Positions 22,906 to 34,700 of a DNA stretch of 64,000 bases are shown in pieces (the stretch's first letter is position 1; each line of letters begins with the position of its first letter). Source of the stretch: Paragonimus westermani (taxonomy: Eukaryota > Platyhelminthes > Trematoda > Plagiorchiida > Troglotrematidae); assembly GCA_008508345.1 (NCBI GenBank), contig QNGE01000271.1, positions 258,975 to 322,974 of the forward strand, written 5' to 3'. A program made the translations under genes and the position numbers. The notes under the pieces are model-generated. The model was not told the origin of the DNA. It worked only from the letters and a program-made list of their open reading frames with translations, and did not search any database.

Positions 22906-24050
22906 ACCGAATTTACTAACGCAACAAGCTACGTCCGTCAGGAAAAATTGGTATTTAGGATGGTCAAATTAGACATGTCGATATGAGGTGGAGTGACACG
23001 GCTAAATGCCAAGTCAACAAAATCGGGAGGTATCATGCGATGCTCAGGGTTTTAGCAATACGGTTACCGAACATCACATCAAAACCCTCAAACAGTGCGA
23101 TAAACCTAAAAACACCAAATGGTGTGACCCACACATCAGTGGAAAATTGTTAGGTTCCAACCAGTCTTTTACAGATTTTTAGATTAGTTTGTCCTGTTAT
23201 GCAGCATTTTACTATCCATCGTTTGGTGGAAAAAATGCATTAGTAAACTATCATTTTTTTCACCTTACTCATTTACAATCACTGACTGATGTCGGTTCCC
23301 AATCGGTGCGTTATACTTCAAACACTCAAACATTTACTAAGAGGGGCTGTCAACTGCCAGGCGTTATTGATCCTGGACAATGGTGGCCCGTACAGTGAAA
23401 CTACAGGGTGGACCGATTTGACCTGAAGCACGCGTAAACCCTCAAGCCAATTAGAACGGCTTTGGTTATATACATGCGTTCGGGGCAGTTTGCTTGCCTG
23501 ACCCGGTTAGGAGGCCTGTTTTCGGGTCGGCATTTGGGATACGGTTTTTGGGTAAGCCTTCTAGCTGGACCATCCGGGCAACTGTTTGTACACGTAATTG
23601 TGTATCTGGGTCCACAATTTTGGGGCGTTTGGTACAGGCCTATAAGTGTGCACTGTTATGAAGTCGCGTAAGGACCATGAGTGGTTATATCCGACTCTGC
23701 ACTACGTGAACTAGCCTAGTGGTAAGCGAGGTTACTGAAATCGTTAAGGGACTCCCTGATTAGGTGTTGCCGGAGACATATTCTGTTAGTCGGGCTTCTG
23801 AAAATATAGACTTGCCCAAAGTGTTCACAAGTGTGCTGTTAGAATAAAAACAAGCACGTTGCTATTCCATATCAACTGGTGCCTGACAAGTGATCTGGAG
23901 CGCTTACCTGCGCTGTATACCTCCAACGTAAGATTTAGTTTTTATGGTGAGGCTTATCACCATGTAATGTCCTAATGGCCCGGTCACGGCTGATATCTCT
24001 GTGACCAAATTAGGCAAGCACGCTTCAGATAAACTGGACAGTGTTGTGTT
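22906..24050. other. Unassigned DNA with G-rich segment
   Basis: 23400-23660 is GT-rich with a 69-codon plus frame (23462-23671) of unknown meaning. A tRNA A-box-like TAGCCTAGTGGTAAGCG occurs at 23713-23729 without a credible B box. No gene supported. Confidence 0.4.
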
Positions 24051-24300
24051 GTATGATTGTCGACGATATTCCCTCACTCGCGATTTGACAGATCTAGGCA
24101 ACTGTTTTGTCAAGCTAAATTAACTGTTTACATCGAGATATGCGCTACACGTCAAAAAGTGAGACTATTGCCCGGTCAACTGCCGTTCTTGGATATTAGC
24201 ATGTTTAGCAAAATAGACGAATTTATTCAACTTGATATCTACCGAAGGAGTAAGTGGGTCGATCAACATATGCAGTTGGACAGCATTGGCCAGCTAGGAG
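24051..24300 (+). mobile_element. Penelope-like RT fragment (PLE-2)
   Basis: The 85-codon frame 24057-24314 contains QLPFLDISMFSKIDEF, then LDIYRRSKWVDQHM. This matches the PLE segment LPFLDV...DG......YRKPTWTDQYL just downstream of RT motif C. Upstream, STIF near 24060 sits where YVDD-F would be, but its aspartates are not recognisable, and homology fades before about 24050 and after 24290. It is a short isolated piece, in the same orientation as the next element but from a different copy, because PLE-3 has its own version of this segment. Confidence 0.65.
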
Positions 24301-24660
24301 ATCAAAGAAGATAGACTCGCATATTGTTTACCTGGTGAGTCTATTGGTGCCTTTGTCCCACACCCCCTTGTCCTTTCTTGATTGGTCTTCCGCCTTTGTC
24401 TAGGCATATTCGTTTACTATCAGATGAGGTGTTGAATGTGGACCTTGCAATCATTTTGTCTATCAGGTACCCACCTTTAACCTTGTTCTATTCTCTGATT
24501 CAGAGAATAGACCAAGTAGTCCATGTAGTCAGCAAAAACTCATCAATTCTGAAGTGATCTACACTTGTGTTGGTAAGCAGTGCTTGTTTTTTGCCTTCCT
24601 AATGGCTCTCGATGAATGTTCGGAAGAAGGTCCTTCATATTCCTACACATATCGTGCCAT
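24301..24660. other. Spacer with a near-perfect hairpin
   Basis: 24482-24516 is an inverted repeat with 17-nt arms (core CTATTCTCTGA / TCAGAGAATAG), one mismatch and a 1-nt centre. It could fold as a cruciform or hairpin RNA. It lies between two PLE remnants, but I see no terminator or ribozyme core in it. Confidence 0.5.
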
Positions 24661-24662
24661 GC

Positions 24663-24690
<28 letters not shown>
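24663..24690. repeat. (TA)n microsatellite, 14 units
   Basis: Followed directly by a short GA run (to about 24708). It abuts the 5' limit of recognisable PLE-3 coding sequence. Confidence 0.95.
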
Positions 24691-24693
<3 letters not shown>

Positions 24694-24699
24694 CGAGAG

Positions 24700-25860
24700 A
24701 GAGAGAAGGAATTGATTCAGTTAGTAGAGCTCTGTATGGAGACTTACCTACAATTCGCAGAAGAGAGGAAAACCAATGGGCTCACCGATATCGGGATTAC
24801 TTGCGGACGCCGTAATGAAACACTTCGAATTTGAAGCCTTTCAGACATTCACACCTAAGGTATGGCTTCCATATGTGAATGACATATTTGTCGTTTTACC
24901 TCGGACTAGTTCCACAGCTGTCTGAATAACGTACTAAACTGGATAACCTTTACACGCGAAGAAGAAGAGAACATACGCCTGGCGGTTCTCCATTTGTTGA
25001 TCATAAGAGGACCTGATGACAAGCTTGAAACTGCTATCTCTCGCAAACCGACAACAAGCGATGTCATTTTCAGATTCGTTGACAATCATCCAGTATGTCA
25101 ACTCAAAAGCTGCGTGCGAACATTATTTCGACGTGCAGACACGCACTGTAGCTCGCCCAAACTCAGAAGGCAAGAACAAAAACAGCTGTTCAAACTGTTC
25201 ACTTCCAATGGATACTCCAGTAGCTTCATAAAAGCGTCTATCAGAGGGGCCACAAGAACTGAACATACAGAACGGGAAACGCGAACGACAGTACCATATA
25301 GTCACCGCGCATCTGAAACAGTAAAAGGGATGCTCCAACAACTGGGCATCCAAGCCAAACTCAACGCTCTGTTGAGCTCTGATGAACGCTAAGGATTATA
25401 TAGAGCCGCACGAGCAGTCTGGCATTGTATACGCGATACCATGCCTCGGGTGTCATCAACACTAAGTGGGAGGGGGGAACAGGCAAACAGCTGTGCACAC
25501 GCGTGTACGAACACAAATTAGCGATACGACGAGCCGACCTTACATCACAATTGTGGTACCACGACGCGGACATAGGTCACGAAGTTAACGTAGATCATGC
25601 GAAAGTGGTCGCGCGGGCAAAAGTGAAGGGGAAATGGCTTGTACTAGAATCCCTCTATTCGCGGAATTCGTTCACTCGACACGTAGACATAGACAGCCAC
25701 TACGCAACATCGTTGACACTGAAGGGAAAAATGGGCGAAGAAAAACCGACAGGCGGACGCGGTGAGCGGTAGAACAACCTCATCTCGACATATTTATTTG
25801 TTTGATAACGGATCCTTGTGTGAATTTGAAACGTCACAATAAACCGTTCACTACTCGGCT
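24700..25860 (+). mobile_element. Penelope-like element with GIY-YIG domain (PLE-3)
   Basis: RT landmarks in order: LVELCMETYLQFAE (about 24720-24762), frameshift, PMGSPISGLLADAVMKHFE (24773-24830, motif B), WLPYVNDIFVV at about 24863-24895 (motif C, first Asp replaced by Asn), frameshift near 24920, ITFTREEEENIRLAVL, then a 132-codon open region to 25392 with SRKPTTSD, HPVCQLKSCVRTLFRRA and FTSNGYSSSFI. Next comes GIVYAIPCLGC at 25421, another shift, and a GIY-YIG nuclease half: GTGKQLCTRVYEHKLAIRR, GHEVN, VLESLYSRNSFTRHVDID, ending at 25772. The conserved Arg, His and Glu of that domain are visible. RT followed by GIY-YIG is diagnostic of EN+ PLEs. Four frameshifts, and no RT 5' half or N-terminal part, make it dead. 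About 25773-25860 is probably its 3' untranslated end. Confidence 0.92.
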
Positions 25861-26916
25861 TATGACTCTTTTTCAGGATATATATATATTGAAAAAGAGG
25901 CATACGCGTAAACAAGCTCATCTCAAGATTGGGGGACGCATTCGAACTAGGAATTCAGATAACAATTCAGTCCATTATTAATCAACTGTAAAAGCAATCC
26001 TAGCCTATAATGTACATTCCTGGCCTATGATGTACATTCTTTTACAGCGATCAGTTGGTACTGTATGTTCGATGAGCAGCCCAACCCTAAATAAGGGAGA
26101 TGGCCTCGACTACCTGTTTTAGATAAGATCAAGTAGCCGTTTAAGGCCAACTGGTCAGTTGTGGTAAAAGGAATTTACTACAAGTTGTCCAACAGACGAG
26201 CTCACAAAATGGAGAATAACCATTAGTCTGCCCATAAGTCATAAAAGTGGCTATCCTGAAGAGGATGCCAGTATCCCTAGGATGAGGACTCCCGAAATGG
26301 TCCACTGAAGTTGACCAAACCTGAGGCATCCTGACAGATATGTACAAAATTTGATCGCGTTATCGTCCTGACTGTCTTGTACTGAGCTGTCCAGTCTAGG
26401 AAAAAATCAAAGTAGGAATCTGAGTGGCACTAAGCAATCTCAATTTATTGGAAAAGTGGCACCTTCTTATAGAGGAACTACCGTATTTACGACTGCTATT
26501 AAGTGACAGGCGTCCCCAAGTTTTGACTGGCCACCTTGTTGCTGTGTTTTCCCACGACCTTGCATTTAGCAACGGGGTTGTTTGAAACAGATACACATTC
26601 AGCAGCAGCTAATCAGCGCCTATGATTGGTTGGCGCCAGTCTGACCACAATTCGTTCTGTAGTAGCTTGTGCGTGAACACTAATTGGCTGAACCTTCTCC
26701 ACTCAAGAAACCGCCCTAGTTCAAACTCATTGCATTAACCAACCAGTCTAAAAGACCAAGTCTAAAAGAATTATCATACGTCCATACTAGCGACAAAAGT
26801 TCCCCCGCTTGGTTTTTCATCCATACGCCCCTATTCCGATGTAACTCTGTAAGAACAAGACCAGTAGGTACATACGTGAAACCTAAGTACAGCGCACGTT
26901 CATGCACACATCTTTA
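25861..26916. other. Unassigned DNA with a 20-bp tandem pair
   Basis: 26001-26040 holds two consecutive 20-bp units (TAGCCTATAATGTACATTCC and a near copy). Otherwise only motif-less frames (26141-26347, 26396-26596, 26716-26907, all minus) are present. Confidence 0.45.
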
Positions 26917-27385
26917 TTGTCCGACGCGCTGGTCCCCATGCTACACCCGCGCTCGCGTTTATGAGTCATCAGTCCGGACCACAACACCCCCGATTTTCGT
27001 TCACACGTCGTGCGTACTTCGACCCGATCTTTGTGTCCGACGCCTATTGTCAAGGCGTTTTTCACCTGCCTTTCCTCGTCCGTTGGGCGATGGCTCGTCC
27101 GATCTCTCGTGCTGCCAGCAATCCACCCAATATGTTCTCTGGCCGTACTCTGCGACCACGTCGAGATATTGCCCCAGATGTTAGAACAATCGTGCCCCCG
27201 ATCTGGTTATTCATCCTATTTTGCCTGCCATGCCTCGACCGTAGGTCCGATCCAGTTGAGCGATGGCTCATGCGGTCGCCCATGCTGCCCTACCGGCTCG
27301 CTGTGGGATTTTAGACGTACCTTGCTGAACCGTCGATGTATTCCGCCGAGAGTTGGAGCACCCGCACCTCCGGCTTGACAATCCA
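26917..27385. repeat. GC-rich tandem repeat, period about 173 bp
   Basis: GTTGGGCGATGGCTC at 27082 recurs as GTTGAGCGATGGCTC at 27255, giving a 173-bp period. Aligned parts include TGCTGCC; GTCGA.ATATT..CC / GTCGATGTATTCCGCC; and a CCCCCGATCTGG / CACCTCCGGC-type block. A weaker unit starts near 26917. Roughly 2.7 diverged units in total. Composition is much richer in G+C and CpG than its flanks, which explains the many overlapping open frames on both strands (27010-27378 plus and others). I read it as an old satellite or minisatellite fragment, not genes. Confidence 0.55.
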
Positions 27386-28446
27386 CCAAAATATGTCTGG
27401 TTTTTGATCATATTTGTGCGTACATTGATGCAAGTTCTTGTTGTTACTGGCAATAGCGAACGAAGTGCTGATTAAAGGTCATACAATGAACAAAAGCTAA
27501 TTGAATGGGTATATGCTATAAGGACATAAAAAATCTTGTCGACACAAGCATTTCACCAGCAGTCGTGCAGTGCCGTATCCGAGCGCGTTCCCAATAATCG
27601 TCACACGCGATGACACGGTACCCAAGCTGAAAGACGTATTTGGCGAGTTCATGGGGTGAAGCTGTCGGGGCATTTTGTGGTCTGTAGCCTGATCATCACC
27701 TGCCTGGCTTATCAGAGGTGGCTTCGTGTAAACTGGGTGCGGTATAGCACAACTTTTGTCGGCGTAAGCGTTGCTTGGTTCAGCCAGCGTCGAATGGTTT
27801 TAATAAATCTGTTGTCAAATCCAAGTGGCAGCTTTTTCAGACACATGCTAATGAGTTACGGTCTTACAACTAATTTAAACGGTATACTATGGACTACATT
27901 TGTCCGACATCGAGAGTGCGTATCCAGCGTGTCACTTCCAGCAGGCTATTTGGAGGTGGGGTTTGAGCAAATCAGACGACGGTGAATAGCAAAGAGTGTG
28001 AACCTTAATATTTAAACGCTCTCTCAGTGTGCAAAGTGCAAGATAACAGATGGATCAGCTAGTGTTGTGCTTACGAACACTTGGCCCTCCTGACTAGCTG
28101 TTTACTCTGAATGCCCATTGCCAAGACTCCATGTCTTTCAACTCAGTTGAAACCAGCTTTCCTTTCCACTTGTTTTCAGGGCCTACAATCTTCATAATCT
28201 CCACATCAAGAAAACTTGATATAATTGGCTCAAGGTAGGCTGTCAACTGCTGATGCACTGACAGTGACTGCTTGACGACTGGAATCTTGTGTGCAACGCA
28301 CGATACAGCTTCCAACACCTGTAAGATAGCTCGACACTAGCCACAGGGCGCAAATACTTTCTTTGAATTCGCCCGTGCGACTGATCCACTCAAAGGGAAT
28401 GCTTGGCTCATTATTATGTCTGCGCTTAAATGCCATCATTTCCTTA
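27386..28446. other. Unassigned DNA; possible minus-strand exon near 28.1-28.3 kb
   Basis: A 109-codon plus frame (27656-27985) has no motif. On the minus strand, 28094-28318 reads LEAVSCVAHKIPVV... through to LKDMESWQWAFRVNS after a TTACAG that could be a splice acceptor (about 28321). The composition looks protein-like, but no family is recognised and no donor or partner exon can be shown. Confidence 0.35.
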
Positions 28447-29675
28447 TTGGGACTGAAATATTCTCATTGTAGAGGGGTTGGTTATATGTGCGGGATTCAT
28501 CCCTGATAGTAATCATCACCCAAGTGTGAACTAGGCTGAGTCGATTGTGGGTTTAAATACCCTACTCGACCGACACAGGCCTGAAGGAGATCCCTCACCA
28601 AAAGCTCCCTACCATACCCCTTAATTACTTCCCACAATCACCAAATGTGTATATCTCTGCCAGGGTGTTTTTCAAGCTGCAATACCGATGTGGTAAACTG
28701 CGGGACGTAGCTCTTCCTAAATCATCGCCGCACATTTTGAAAGATTACATTCCTGTTGTCCACTTTATCAAGACATACGTTGCAAGATGCGAGTAATTCG
28801 TCTGTTCCCATCAGCTGATTACATCAAACACTCGGCTATATGAATTAAGCGTATGACAACAGAACAATGAAATTAACGAATATCACATGGGTGCAATCAG
28901 GGTTCACGGCCACGCTATTGAAAATGATTGTATCGGTATCTTCTATCAACAGTGGGCGGGTGTGTGACGTTGGATTAACTTTTAGATACATATCGAAAAA
29001 ATATCCAGTTTGTTTTATTTCTTCACCGATACGCAAGTCAGAACGCAAAATTAAAGGTTGTACTTTCTCTCGTTCAAAGTACTGAAATTTTGCGTTAGTA
29101 CGATGGGGCAAAAGGAACGATAGACCTAGTTTTGCTTTACAGTGGTTAAGCATAGGTTGTTCTAGCCAATGCGGACCCGATGTCATAGGTACGCAAAACC
29201 AACTTTGTTCGAATTTCATTGGGACTTGGTAACAGAAATACCATGATCGTTTACACATTCTGGAGGTATTGCACATCCCTGTCAGAAAGCTGGATGAAAA
29301 GTTTCAAGCCCCAATAAGTCTTTTCGATACGGCAAACCGGTGAACACTTTTTACTTACTCCCGTAAAATTTGTCTATCCGACTTGTCAGACGTGGTTCTC
29401 ACATCTTTAGTTGAATCATTGTATACTCATTCTCCCTCTGAAGCTTTTCATACGGTGTCGGTAATAGACTTTAAATACACCATCAACTAAGGCCCTTTAT
29501 GTTTATGTGCCGCTCAAGAGGCCATATGATAAACATGACACACAGATTAATTAATTTAGCACTAAAAAAGCACACCACGCTGCAAAAATTATGCTTTATA
29601 ACGACGGTATGATTTATTCATCGGTTTGGATGAGCTGTAGACAGTCTGTCACCCATTATCTTTCGATCACTGTGG
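28447..29675. repeat. Direct duplication unit 1 (1,229 bp)
   Basis: Identical, as far as can be read, to 29677-30905. The two copies are separated by one N at 29676. Contains a 143-codon minus-strand frame (28845-29276) preceded by a pyrimidine-rich stretch ending in CTGACAG, a plausible splice acceptor. The protein is not recognised, and a frame of this size can arise by chance. Exact identity plus the gap character point to unmerged contig overlap rather than a biological duplication. Confidence 0.9.
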
Positions 29676-29676
29676 N
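29676..29676. other. Assembly gap (single N)
   Basis: The only ambiguous base in the window. It lies exactly between the two identical 1,229-bp units. Confidence 0.97.
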
Positions 29677-30905
29677 TTGGGACTGAAATATTCTCATTGT
29701 AGAGGGGTTGGTTATATGTGCGGGATTCATCCCTGATAGTAATCATCACCCAAGTGTGAACTAGGCTGAGTCGATTGTGGGTTTAAATACCCTACTCGAC
29801 CGACACAGGCCTGAAGGAGATCCCTCACCAAAAGCTCCCTACCATACCCCTTAATTACTTCCCACAATCACCAAATGTGTATATCTCTGCCAGGGTGTTT
29901 TTCAAGCTGCAATACCGATGTGGTAAACTGCGGGACGTAGCTCTTCCTAAATCATCGCCGCACATTTTGAAAGATTACATTCCTGTTGTCCACTTTATCA
30001 AGACATACGTTGCAAGATGCGAGTAATTCGTCTGTTCCCATCAGCTGATTACATCAAACACTCGGCTATATGAATTAAGCGTATGACAACAGAACAATGA
30101 AATTAACGAATATCACATGGGTGCAATCAGGGTTCACGGCCACGCTATTGAAAATGATTGTATCGGTATCTTCTATCAACAGTGGGCGGGTGTGTGACGT
30201 TGGATTAACTTTTAGATACATATCGAAAAAATATCCAGTTTGTTTTATTTCTTCACCGATACGCAAGTCAGAACGCAAAATTAAAGGTTGTACTTTCTCT
30301 CGTTCAAAGTACTGAAATTTTGCGTTAGTACGATGGGGCAAAAGGAACGATAGACCTAGTTTTGCTTTACAGTGGTTAAGCATAGGTTGTTCTAGCCAAT
30401 GCGGACCCGATGTCATAGGTACGCAAAACCAACTTTGTTCGAATTTCATTGGGACTTGGTAACAGAAATACCATGATCGTTTACACATTCTGGAGGTATT
30501 GCACATCCCTGTCAGAAAGCTGGATGAAAAGTTTCAAGCCCCAATAAGTCTTTTCGATACGGCAAACCGGTGAACACTTTTTACTTACTCCCGTAAAATT
30601 TGTCTATCCGACTTGTCAGACGTGGTTCTCACATCTTTAGTTGAATCATTGTATACTCATTCTCCCTCTGAAGCTTTTCATACGGTGTCGGTAATAGACT
30701 TTAAATACACCATCAACTAAGGCCCTTTATGTTTATGTGCCGCTCAAGAGGCCATATGATAAACATGACACACAGATTAATTAATTTAGCACTAAAAAAG
30801 CACACCACGCTGCAAAAATTATGCTTTATAACGACGGTATGATTTATTCATCGGTTTGGATGAGCTGTAGACAGTCTGTCACCCATTATCTTTCGATCAC
30901 TGTGG
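29677..30905. repeat. Direct duplication unit 2 (1,229 bp)
   Basis: Offset of exactly 1,230 from unit 1, with the same 143-codon minus frame at 30075-30506. The sequence continues uniquely at 30906 (TATGACCAG), while unit 1 is preceded by unique sequence (TCCTTA). This is the pattern expected when two overlapping contigs are abutted without collapsing the overlap. Confidence 0.9.
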
Positions 30906-31723
30906 TATGACCAGATACATTCAACGCGATGGCTTGACAAGCTTCGTTACATCCACATTCCTACTTATGGTTTGATATTACACGGTACTCTATCTCGAGA
31001 TGGGTATTAATTGTGATCAGTCAGGATTTCTCGAACGCATGTATCAAAACAGACTAGTGTGGAACAAAAAATGTCTGGCAATCAGTCGATCTTTCACTGC
31101 TACTTTCTGATCGTTTTTAGAATTCGGACTTTCGAACAACAACGTAGATCAACAAACAAACATACCGATATTATAATAATACTGAACTGCATGAGTACAT
31201 TAAAGCAGGTGGGTGAACATTCGAATCAGGTCAAACCAATTGGGTCGATAAGTTCAACTGACCCACATTCAGTCAGGACATAATGGATCCTTGAGCTAGA
31301 CGAGTCGATTCGTGGCAGTCTGGTAGCACCGTCACATGTGCCATGCATTTTTCTCTTACGGTCATTGCTACGCCTCATGTTGCTACCCAACCTTCACACC
31401 GAAAACAGCCTATCTGTCTTGAATTAAGTAACAGTACTTCTCCAAAACGAAAATCATGGACGGTTATCACGGGTGCTATTCACCGTTTCCCTTTTACACA
31501 GAGTTCGATAAATCGTTACTTCTAGTTCGATCTATCATCTGACATTGGATCACCCTGCCCCTACCTACAATTTAGTATGACAAATAGTTTGGAGTGCAAC
31601 TGGTAAAAACACGGAACACAGTTAATGTGTCCAGATCGGTCATACGTACTTAAAGGTCGGGTTAGCAGACGAAGCCACTAGTTCAGCTTGCAGCACAATG
31701 CACCAGTCCTGTTTGATACACAA
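30906..31723. other. Unassigned DNA
   Basis: Frames at 31059-31283 and 31343-31525 carry no motif. No repeat identified. Confidence 0.4.
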
Positions 31724-31748
31724 GCGCACGCGCGCGCACACACACACC
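31724..31748. repeat. Alternating purine-pyrimidine tract (CG/CA)
   Basis: About 25 bp of alternating GC then CA dinucleotides (GCGCACGCGCGCG then CACACA). It is short but of the type that favours Z-DNA. Probably a compound microsatellite. Confidence 0.85.
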
Positions 31749-34700
31749 GGGCGTTAATCTTGTTGAATGGATTCAGAAACAAAACAATACGACAATAGTC
31801 TTGTGATTACCAAATCGATCGCGTTAATCTTTTGTGATAAATGAATAGAACACCGTAGAAAACAAACAAGCTAAAGTTTGTTTGAATAGTCTAACGAAAA
31901 TAAATTGCGTGAAAACACGGAAAATGGTTGTTACCAAATTGTGTTTACCCCATGCTTAATATGTCTGAAAAGAAAAGCACGATATGCTTTCGTTATTTCT
32001 TCTCAACATTTCAACGCAGTCTGGGTACACTTCCAACGAAGGACTGTGGTACGTTGGAAGTTAAGATCCCTCATGTTTCTTTTCGAAGTAACGGTTAATT
32101 CGGTCACTGAGCTGTACAGCTTGATTTCTTTGCACCATTGCCAGATTTTCTATGGGGCTGGGATTAGGAATGCTTGCAACTCATTCCAAAATTCCAAGCC
32201 ATAGAACGTTTATTCGGTGTTCATTCAAACAAGACCGTGGACAAAGTGTACGGATGTTTAAAGATTAAAACGTTGAATGATCACTGTAATCGGATAAATG
32301 CCACCAAATTAATCTGTATCGAGAAGAGTTTCACTAAGTAGAAATGTAACGAACGGATAGAGAAAACCATACCGTTTTCTTAAATAGAGGTAAAGTGCAC
32401 CAGTCCATTTTTGTCCATCAGTGCACTGTTTGTAAATTGGGACGCATTCTGACAGGAAAGTTGCAGCCCCTAGCCGTTGTGAAGAAATGAGAAACAGTTC
32501 ATTGTGTTCCACAGCCTGAAAGCAACCGTCCTAACTCCTGACTGCCGCCCAGTATGACCAGCAGACTTAGTATAAAAGCTGAAACTTCCCTCACACACTC
32601 AGTCAACTTCAACTGTCGGCCATATTATACTCACACACGTTGGCACCGTCTCCATGCTCCGGATCCTTTCGAGTGATATGTTCTCATCAACAAACCAAAC
32701 TAAGTGTCACTATTGGGTCCAGGAGACAAACTTGAACAAACTTGTATCAACAAATCCGTCCTGACTGTTTTCTTATGTATTATTCATTACATGCATATGA
32801 CCTCTATTTTCCACGTCTTACGGAACCACTGAGTACAGGTGTCCGTTTGGCTACTAACACGTCTTTCGTTGCACCAAAAGAAATATGCAGTATCCTTCAT
32901 TTGTCCCGCGAAACAAAAGTGCTAATCATTTCTTTTCACTCAATATCTGTCGATCTTCTTAACTGGCGCGTGACAAAGTCACTACGCTTCGAAAGTTTTC
33001 CAAAAATCTCATACGTTCAGCTGTATCCTTTGCAGCACTAGCTTTTCTGTCCTCCAAATCGAATAATTCATCTCCTTGTAAGATGGAAATTGAAATATTA
33101 ATAACCCAGAGTTTGTTAACATAATAATGGGTTCACTCTCAAGTAAATGACGAAGCTGTCAAACGATTGCAATAATGACTGTGTAATTGTGTAAGTCTCA
33201 GGGAGCTTGCCGTTTAAGTAAACGGTTAATGGCGAACCAGTTTTGGGCCACCATGATGGCGTCGACAAACCTCAGGAAAATTGGTACTTTTCAACAGTAC
33301 CACCTTGGCACAGACCTCTCAAACGACATGTACCTCAGTCCAGCACACACAAACTTACCCTGTTAATAAAGCCATCAATCAGAAACTCCATGTAAAACAG
33401 GAACGCATCCAAAGGATGTGGTGTATCTGAGATGCCCTACCAAAACCACATCATTCCCAAACACGGTCGATAAAGCAAGTCAGAATTCGTAAATTAGTTT
33501 AGGGAATATTCAACGCCTTCAAAGTAATGCAATAAAGTCATCACGCGAGACATATTCTTGAGGTTACTGAACCGAAAAAGCAGCCGAACTTCATACATGT
33601 ATGTGTTTCAGCTAAAAGTTGTGAGTATTTTGATGTTTCTGTAGTTATATAATACTGTGTAAGCTGTTTATCTCCCGTCTGTGCGTATGTCACTTACGAA
33701 TATTACCAGGACATTTCAACGGATGTTTATGTCTCGAATCTGACTACGGTGCGACACATGCAGTTTTTGATAGTCAACGAAGATGCATCTGTTAATTAGG
33801 AGCCACCAAATGACTGGAAATCTGCTGTCATTCACGAGCTCACGAGTATCGTTTGTGTAAGCAAATTGGAAGAGGAGAAGGCGTAGTGACCAGCGATCGT
33901 GTGGCTTCTCTAAGGATCCCTGCTGAAACCGTGCTTTATTGCCTGTCTGTTCTGTAGGCATGATTCTGTGTATGCCTGCTATAGGAGGCCTGATATGAAC
34001 TCGGTGCCACTTTCTTCAGCCTTGCAACTAATTGCACGCAGCGAATGCTTGCTCCTCTCTGAATGACTCATCTATTACTTCATTCAACAAGGTCGTTTAA
34101 CCTGGACCTTTTCGAGCATTGTTTAACGCACTTGAAATTTCCGCGCACTTCTAAATTGGCGCGCTTTTGAGTGCCGCCGAGTGGGCTGGAGCCCACCGCA
34201 CGCTCCATTTATTTCTTCTCTTGATAGCTGCCGTTGATTCCAGACTAGGCTAGAACTAGCTGCTTATTATATTTCCTAACTTTGCTGTTTTCAAACCCTA
34301 ATGCGTTCTTTTAGCTCGATGTCTGTTGGGACCACATTTCGACTGCTCTCCAGGAAAGGCGTTTTAAACTGTTAGTGGACGATGGTCGAGCGCATACGTT
34401 TTTGTCCACAACAGAGGACAAGGACAGTTTCTCATTAGTCACTTGGACTTCTGCAAATGAGACCTTGCGGAAACACTTTCGTCACCGCAGTCCCTATGAA
34501 GCATGTTAAAACATGTTCTTCAGATAACGTAAATTATACAAAGGGAACTGATGAGAGGCGCCACCAGATGTAGAACTCGTCTCTCGAATTTCGTCGGTAC
34601 AGAATAATCTAAACTGTTTACAGTTGGTCCACACGGTATGTTTTTTCGTCAGTTTATCTTCTACTGTGCATTTTACCGTTTGCCATACTGAAAAATACAG

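Noticed and set aside
23705..23775. tRNA-like A box (TAGCCTAGTGGTAAGCG)
   Set aside because: No B box at the expected distance and no cloverleaf could be drawn.
25012..25035. CTGATGA followed by GAAAC on the plus strand in PLE-3
   Set aside because: It lies in the conserved RT coding block (PDDKLETAISRKPT) and has no pairing stems I or III; coincidence.
33716..33961. Minus frame with LLLFQFAYTNDTRELV, resembling the gypsy integrase C-terminal segment
   Set aside because: Only about 25 residues are suggestive and the flanks show no integrase catalytic motifs.
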